Shown here in pieces: positions 59,801-64,000 of a stretch of DNA of 64,000 bases. A model generated the notes under the pieces. It worked only from the letters and a program-made list of their open reading frames with translations, did no database searches and was not told the origin of the DNA. The DNA is from Kalmanozyma brasiliensis GHG001 (lineage: Eukaryota; Basidiomycota; Ustilaginomycetes; Ustilaginales). Both the position numbers and the translations under genes were made by a program. Numbering within the stretch: position 1 is the first letter of the stretch; each line of letters opens with the position of its first letter. The DNA is taken from the NCBI RefSeq assembly GCF_000497045.1, contig NW_015961970.1:620802-684801 (forward strand), in the 5' to 3' direction.

Positions 59801-60353
59801 CAGAGCCGCATTGATGGTAGTTGCCGCGAGATACGGTGGAGGTGAGTGTGAGCGCTTCGTTGGAGGACGCGGAGAGATCGCCGGAAGCATCTTCCTCTAA
59901 TGGGATGGCGTTGCTGTTGAGCATGGATGGGAGGGGCGCATTGATGGTGGCGCGATACTCGTCGCCGGCCTCCATGATGGTATCCGTGGGTGCGTCGGCC
60001 TGATGCAATGGAGCAGCGACAGCTGCATATGGATCTGTGTCTAATGTGAGCACCTCGTCCGGGATGTCAGGAAGGTTGGCGGTGGTGAAGGATTGCGGCG
60101 CTGGCTCGGAGGTGACGGACGTCATCTCGGTGTCGATGTTCAAAGGCACGAGAGGCACTACTGATGAAGAGACGGATGGATCGACGTTTGCATTGATGTC
60201 GGCGGATGCCAATGCAGCTTCTGCCGGCGCGCTAGCGGGCGTAGTGTCTGCGTCGGTGGACGAGGATGCACCGGCGTTCGGGACCGGGACGATGCCATTC
60301 TGTGAGGGTGCATCACCCGACGCGGACGCGAGAGGACCGTCGTCGATCGCCAT
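56865..60353 (-). CDS. PSY2: Protein phosphatase 4 regulatory subunit 3 (Psy2/SMEK)
   Basis: 1162 residues from the ATG at 60353; the open frame extends 33 codons upstream only through a TTG. A disordered N-terminus of about 180 residues precedes an EVH1-like domain (about 185-345: RRVKVYELKGETWFDRGTGY, QDTLVVWTEPTGVDMALSFQ, GCNEVWEFLTEVQKH). The SMK-1 domain follows at about 385-580 (REKLTAWLMESHYIRKLVPF, ILQDDVFLGVVGMLEYDPEF) and armadillo-like repeats continue to about 880 (NSFIFFHQNDIVNYCCQNDV). The tail is acidic then basic and Ser-rich. Psy2/SMEK directs PP4 to substrates such as phospho-H2A and Rad53 in DNA-damage recovery. Animal and yeast relatives begin near the EVH1 domain, so the 180-residue lead is unusual. 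An out-of-frame ATG lies five bases upstream of the start. Stop lies about 290 bases from that of convergent UTP12. Confidence 0.94.
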   Translation of the reverse strand: MAIDDGPLASASGDAPSQNGIVPVPNAGASSSTDADTTPASAPAEAALASADINANVDPSVSSSVVPLVPLNIDTEMTSVTSEPAPQSFTTANLPDIPDEVLTLDTDPYAAVAAPLHQADAPTDTIMEAGDEYRATINAPLPSMLNSNAIPLEEDASGDLSASSNEALTLTSTVSRGNYHQCGSARRVKVYELKGETWFDRGTGYCAGVYDETVDEALLVARREEKCQFLEGIDVPAEADVDENEPILGGVNGEAGASKAQPQPCQFVVVVSENLESEDILLASKVVKEEVYQRQQDTLVVWTEPTGVDMALSFQEAEGCNEVWEFLTEVQKHFMGLAEEALTDSPPTTPNPHSPTGVLGMSASASSQEPLLNILGEYKGLPEPSLANLEKIDAIVKDTTARGPLLREKLTAWLMESHYIRKLVPFFHTVEELEALDSLHMLCTVMQTILLLNDSFLFEYILQDDVFLGVVGMLEYDPEFPRLKANYRDHLTQRARFKQVVDIGDAMIVAKIHQTYRLLYLRDVILARVVDDPTVSILNSFIFFHQNDIVNYCCQNDVFLSELFRMLMSPDEPEERRAEGVLFLQQLCAMGKLIQLPARISLYRTLTDWGLLNVLQFALERLDQTARNAAAEILMTIIEYDANSVRAHVVSQVEQNARPLVSMMIDMLHNERDPGLKTQIAEAMRIIFDVASDGGPMATQAQVLSVQGLNKAKADPDRFLTWIYEAEIGRLSSPFNTLPDFRVLSKGEKLPSQARHRSALYGHICDLLCHMIAHHSFRSQYFVLTSEISKKVGSLLHSREKFLRLSALRFFKYCLASNNQFTNRHFIKIELFSTILGLIEAEGDRNNLVASACLDFFEHMRRENMKTLISHCMDRHGARMRHLAELPHTAPCFSLLVSQWEKNQEPLPQQEAGDAAQRSSEVEDKSRQQSEAGRGQVGIAAADAEEESYFQADDDDKEASRDGVGLVPYGDDDEDEEETTVAQVGAKKTKAAGSSPGPSSPSSLVKVPEKRRRNEDEDDADDQLSRLSKRKPARTPKSKGKTAAQSRSPPGDDESTTSQQPGGFIRSMANSISNTFGGGSEKRDGSRSPSPKRSKTARSDDTPSSPKQEPGSSSPRSAAKDGKNATGSLGIKRISLGLTGSSKKMAAQSNVRSTDKSENDES

Positions 60354-61239
60354 AGCATGCCCTTGGCCTTTCAGGCTCGAAAAGGAGGCGTGTCTACGCG
60401 CTTGTACATGCGAGAGATGGAAAGGTTGGGCCAGGGTCGCTCGTAGGAACAATCAAGACCACGAATCCATCAGCGCTCTGTGTGAGGCAAAATAGCGGCG
60501 TGCAGGAATGCGACAAGGCGAGCGTGCTTGAGTAGGAGGACTCTTGATCCTCGTGGAAGCTGAGCTGCTCAGTGAGCTTTGGCGTCGAAGTGCGGAAGAG
60601 CCTGCGGTACGAGGCGCTGCAATCACGAAGGACAACCGGGAGATATGTACAAGTCGAGGTTCGTGATCTGAAGCTTGGCAGATTGCAAAGAGTCTATGCA
60701 GTATGCTGCGCAAGCGTGTTGTCGTGAGTGGTGAAGAAGAGTCAGGTGCAAGTCGTGGCTGAGGATGATGACAATGATGAGCGATCTGCGATGCGATGCG
60801 ATGAGAATGGACCCTGACCGATTTGGCGATGAAAAAGGGCAGCTCGACGCGCTTTTCCTCTCTCGCCTCTGTGCCACTCACTCTTCTCGCTTCACTGGTA
60901 CAGGCGAGCTGCGTGGAACTCCCGCGTCACGGTCACAAGGCTGCTGGTCAAGACTAGCGTCATCAAAAAAGACTCAGGGCCCGCTGCGACTCTGTTCAGC
61001 CTAAATTCTCAATTGGCTGGCTGCTGCGCGCTTCTTTTCCTGCCTGCACGCCCACGCACCCAGCCTATAGATTCACGCCCCAGCTTCGTGACTTCATCTG
61101 AACCGTCCCCACTCGCCGTTGTTGCAACAGCCAAACACTTTGTGCCATTTCATTCCATTGCAGCTTGAGAGCTAGCGTCATCGTCAAGGAGTCATACAAG
61201 GCTGTAGTCATGATCTCAATCTCAGCTGCGAAAAGACAG
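60354..61239. other. Intergenic between PP4R3 start and DAO 3' end
   Basis: About 890 bases between two minus-strand genes. It contains the PP4R3 promoter and leader with several short upstream ATG codons, then the 3' region of the flavoenzyme. Nothing else recognised. Confidence 0.5.
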
Positions 61240-62767
61240 CTACAGCTTTGCAGACCGCCTCTGCACCGACGAGCTGGAAGGTATCTGGAGCGCCTCTTCC
61301 ACCAGCTGCGAGCGCAATTTTCAACGAGGGGGAGGTGTGCGTCAGTAATCGAGAGATCCGTTCCAGCCTTGTTTGAGCGTGTGCTTACCTGTTTGGCGTC
61401 CAGCGCAGCGCCCCATGAAGCCTGATAACCGGCTCCGCCATAACTGACAATTCAAGAGCAACAGAAGGTCAGCAAGTCCGCTCAATGCGGATAGCTCAAA
61501 CACTCTTACAGCGTACTCACCCGTAGTTGTAGACGACCTTGACACCATCTACATCGTCCATGGCCCTATCGAGCCGCGGCCCACCCCTCCTCGCCGGTCT
61601 CAGCCCGACATTGACGCCGACCACCTGGACGTCTTCCGCTCTCGGTCTTGTCAAACCCGCGCTCTTCTTCGGATCAGCCAGTTGCGGGACGAGGCCGAGG
61701 CATCTCTCCAGAATCCTCTTCGTCGTGTCTGGTCTTGGATTCGGGTCCCAATCATCGACGATGCGCGTGCCGCCACAGACGACTGTCCCATCGCCACGTG
61801 GGATGACGTAGACCTCCCTCCCGCCTTGTGCGCGGACGATGGAGTAGCCTGGCAGCTTGTGTGGCGGCTTGTCGTTCCAGCTGGGTGCGTCGGCGGACAG
61901 CCAGGGCGCATGCACGACTACTACTTGTCCTCGCTGCGGGTGCACGGCCTCGTCCTTGATGCCTTCAATGAAGCGCGCGCCCAGGCCAGGACTCGCGACC
62001 AGTGCGTCTACTTTGCCTGCTTGCCTCCAGGTCGCAATGTCTTTGCACACGACTTGACTGGATGCCGGAGACGTAGCGAGCTGAACAGCCTGTCGCAGCG
62101 ACTTGGCTTCCGCCACCACCAGTCGCCCTCCAAGCTCGAGAAAGCAATGCAGCAACCATCTGTGATAGACGGGAACATTGATGTCGATTGTTGAGAAGGT
62201 GCAGCCGTGACTGAGTCCGCCTTTCAAGCTGAATTGCGGTAGCGGCTTAAAGTCTGGGTACCAGTCGAGCACTCCTTCGTATGGTGGCCGTGCGGCGATC
62301 TGGGGTCCGTCTGCTTTCTCGTATAGCTCGGTCTGATGCACCCAGACTAGCGGTTCTGCTTGCTTTTCCGCATCGTTTGATGTTTGTGCCGGTGGTACAG
62401 GTAGTACTGACGATGATGAAAGTCCTGAGGTGACCGCAGCTTTCTTTGACCAAGGCTTCTCCCGAGCGAGCAGGCTCATGCGTTCAAAGGTGATCTTGTC
62501 GTACCGCAGCTCGCGCTCTGACTTGGCATCGCTGACGTGATGACCACCCGCCCATAGGCTCGCATATTCTGCAGAAGGCTTCTTGCTCGAGGACTGTCCT
62601 GCCCCGCCGCTATCTTCGTCCAGATTCGGAACCTCCTTTGAGACGATTGTGACAAACGAGCGCGATCCTCGTCCGGTCTGCGGCTGATCTTCCAGGATGG
62701 CGAGCGCCGTCGAGAGGCCGATGACGCCGCAGCCCAAGATGGCGATGTGATGCAATGAGCTCGCCAT
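61240..62767 (-). CDS. D-amino-acid-oxidase-type FAD oxidoreductase, three exons, PTS1 AKL
   Basis: Exons 61521-62767, 61389-61443 and 61240-61305; introns of 77 bases (61444-61520, GTGAGT...GTCAG) and 83 bases (61306-61388, GTAAGC...CGCAG). Phases agree and give 455 residues from the ATG at 62767. N-terminal Rossmann FAD motif ILGCGVIGLSTALAIL; SLWAGGHH matches the DAO A-G-A-N-W-type segment; YVIPRGDGTVVCGG and NPRPD are typical. Splicing rebuilds the DAO signature VVYNYGYGGAGYQASWGAAL and then the family C-terminus LVEEAL, ending RRSAKL. AKL is a peroxisomal targeting signal type 1, as expected for DAO. The enzyme should oxidise D-amino (or D-aspartate-type) acids to 2-oxo acids with hydrogen peroxide; substrate class is not decided. 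A long Ser-rich insertion lies at about 50-60 and 105-140. Divergent from the Maf gene across 268 bases. Confidence 0.92.
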
Positions 62768-63035
62768 GTCTGTTGCTCTGTCGTGGCTGCAGGGGAGAAA
62801 GAGGTCTGGAGCGATCAAGGATTGAGCGTGCTGGTGATGCTAGCATGCCAAGATCTCGACGGTGCTCTTGCGGTGTTTGAGTTTAGACGTTGCAGTCCTC
62901 CACAAAGCTTTAAGAACGCCGAAAAAAGCGCCGCGCCGCCTGGAACATGTGCATCTGAACCCTTTCGCCTTCTACACTTTGCATCTCACGCCCATCTCCA
63001 CAGCATAGCAGCAACGGAAAGAGATACACCGCAAG

Positions 63036-64000
63036 ATGTCGGCAACAAGACCGGATCCAGTGACGCCTTTTGCGCTGGCTACGCCGCTGTTCAACAAGCT
63101 CGCGGGAAAGCGGGTGATCCTGGCTAGCTCGAGCCCGCGGCGAAAGGACATCTTGGCGTCGGTGGTGAGTTGCTCTTCGTAACCAAAGATGTTCCAGACT
63201 TGGCATAGAGGGTCGAGAATAAAGCTGACATGTCCTGCGTCCGTTTCATTCGGTGTTCATAGGGTCTCGTTCCGGAGATCGTGCCAAGCACCTTCGAGGA
63301 GAACCTGCCAAAGACCGATTTCATCGGCGAAGCGGTGTACGAGTATCCCGTTCAGACCGGGTCCAAGAAGGTCAGTTTCACAGGCGACATATCTCATTGA
63401 AGCAGATTGGCAGCATGCTGATAGGAATCGAGCTGTTTCATCCTGTATCTGGCCTCTAACAGGCGCTCGAAGTGTACCAGCGACTGGTGGTAAGTTCAAC
63501 AGTCCCATCGCGAGAAGACTAGGAAGAGCAAGACGACTCATCCTGGCTACATTTGTGTCCATGCTACGATAGACAGAGAACCCGGAAGACCCGCCAGACT
63601 TTGTCATCTCCGCCGATACAGTGGTGGTCAAAGACGAAGTAATCATGGAGAAGCCAAAGGACCAGCAGGACAATCTTCGCATGCTCGCGGACCTCAACGG
63701 CAGCTCGGTAAGTCGATCGCCTTCCTCTTGCCGGACACGTCGAATTCGGGACTGACTTGCTTCTTTGACTGCAGTGCGAGGTTGTCACAGGCGTCACCGT
63801 GGTATGGCCGATCATCAAGGCGCCAGGGTTTGCAATGAGGTACGTCGCTCTCTTTGGCAGACTTGCTGTACCAGCGCAAAGGGCTGCTCGCTGACTCGCC
63901 TTCTCGCTGATGCAACCAAACAGATCTCTGTGCGAGAAGACGTTCGTCCACTTCGCAGACAACCCGTATTACATGCTCAAGGCGTACGTCGACTCGCAAG
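63036..64000 (+). CDS. Maf-family nucleotide pyrophosphatase, six exons visible, cut by the right edge
   Basis: Exons 63036-63164, 63263-63370, 63463-63489, 63573-63707, 63775-63839 and 63924 to the edge; introns of about 65-98 bases, all GT-AG. The spliced product starts MSATRPDPVTPFALATP and carries the Maf motifs: GKRVILASSSPRRKDILASV, VPSTFEENL, FVISADTVVV (catalytic Asp), EKPKDQQDNLRMLADLNGS, CEVVTGVTVV and EKTFVHFAD. Maf proteins hydrolyse non-canonical or modified nucleoside triphosphates such as dTTP/UTP and m5UTP and may protect nucleic acids from aberrant nucleotides. No single frame is long, so the gene shows only when spliced. It is intron-dense compared with the intron-poor neighbours. 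The 3' end of the gene lies beyond the window. The acceptor of exon 4 could also be at 63579, a two-residue difference. Confidence 0.9.

Overview
The window looks like nuclear DNA from a basidiomycete, most likely a smut fungus (Ustilaginomycotina). The evidence is the gene content (ATG2, CDC50/LEM3, GINS Psf2, SRP68, UTP12, PP4 regulatory subunit 3, KRE2/MNT1-type mannosyltransferase, fungal betaine-lipid synthase), very long intron-free coding frames rich in Ser and disorder, and short GT-AG introns confined to a few genes. No species can be named from the sequence alone. Several tempting longer frames begin with TTG or GTG; I placed those starts at the first in-frame ATG.

Layout. 1-12 kb: an ATG2 gene running off the left edge (minus), a large disordered protein of unknown role (plus), and a TBC1D13-type Rab GAP (minus). 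13.6-18.7 kb: a CDC50 flippase subunit (plus), a degenerate dienelactone-hydrolase/SnoaL-like fusion (minus) and a spliced 4-coumarate-CoA-ligase-type acyl-CoA synthetase (minus). A 2.75 kb gene-free stretch then precedes a 2609-residue PH/RasGEF-like/RhoGAP protein (21.5-29.3 kb). 29.5-38 kb: a Tvp38/VTT membrane protein, Psf2, an inositol-type sugar transporter, a decayed inverted copy of part of such a transporter, an intron-containing tRNA-Arg(UCU), and SRP68. 39.8-42.3 kb: betaine-lipid synthase in two exons.

42.3-48.6 kb is the most accessory-looking part: a Ulp1-fold protein whose catalytic Cys is Gly, a 2-oxoglutarate/Fe(II) oxygenase, a truncated SNF2-like helicase relic and an APH-type kinase-like protein. 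48.7-62.8 kb returns to mostly conserved housekeeping genes: GT15 mannosyltransferase, a C2H2 zinc-finger protein with SUMO-type motifs, UTP12, PP4 regulatory subunit 3 and a three-exon D-amino-acid-oxidase-type flavoenzyme whose last exon ends in a peroxisomal AKL signal. A six-exon Maf-type nucleotide pyrophosphatase runs off the right edge.

The genes do not form one pathway. Shared themes are membranes and lipids (ATG2, CDC50, Tvp38, betaine-lipid synthase, acyl-CoA ligase), small-GTPase control (TBC and RhoGAP proteins) and core information machinery (Psf2, UTP12, SRP68, tRNA). I found no CRISPR array, intact transposon or rRNA gene. The observations I would follow up first are the dead Ulp1-like protein and its neighbourhood, the transporter relic beside the tRNA, and the combined RasGEF-like/RhoGAP protein.
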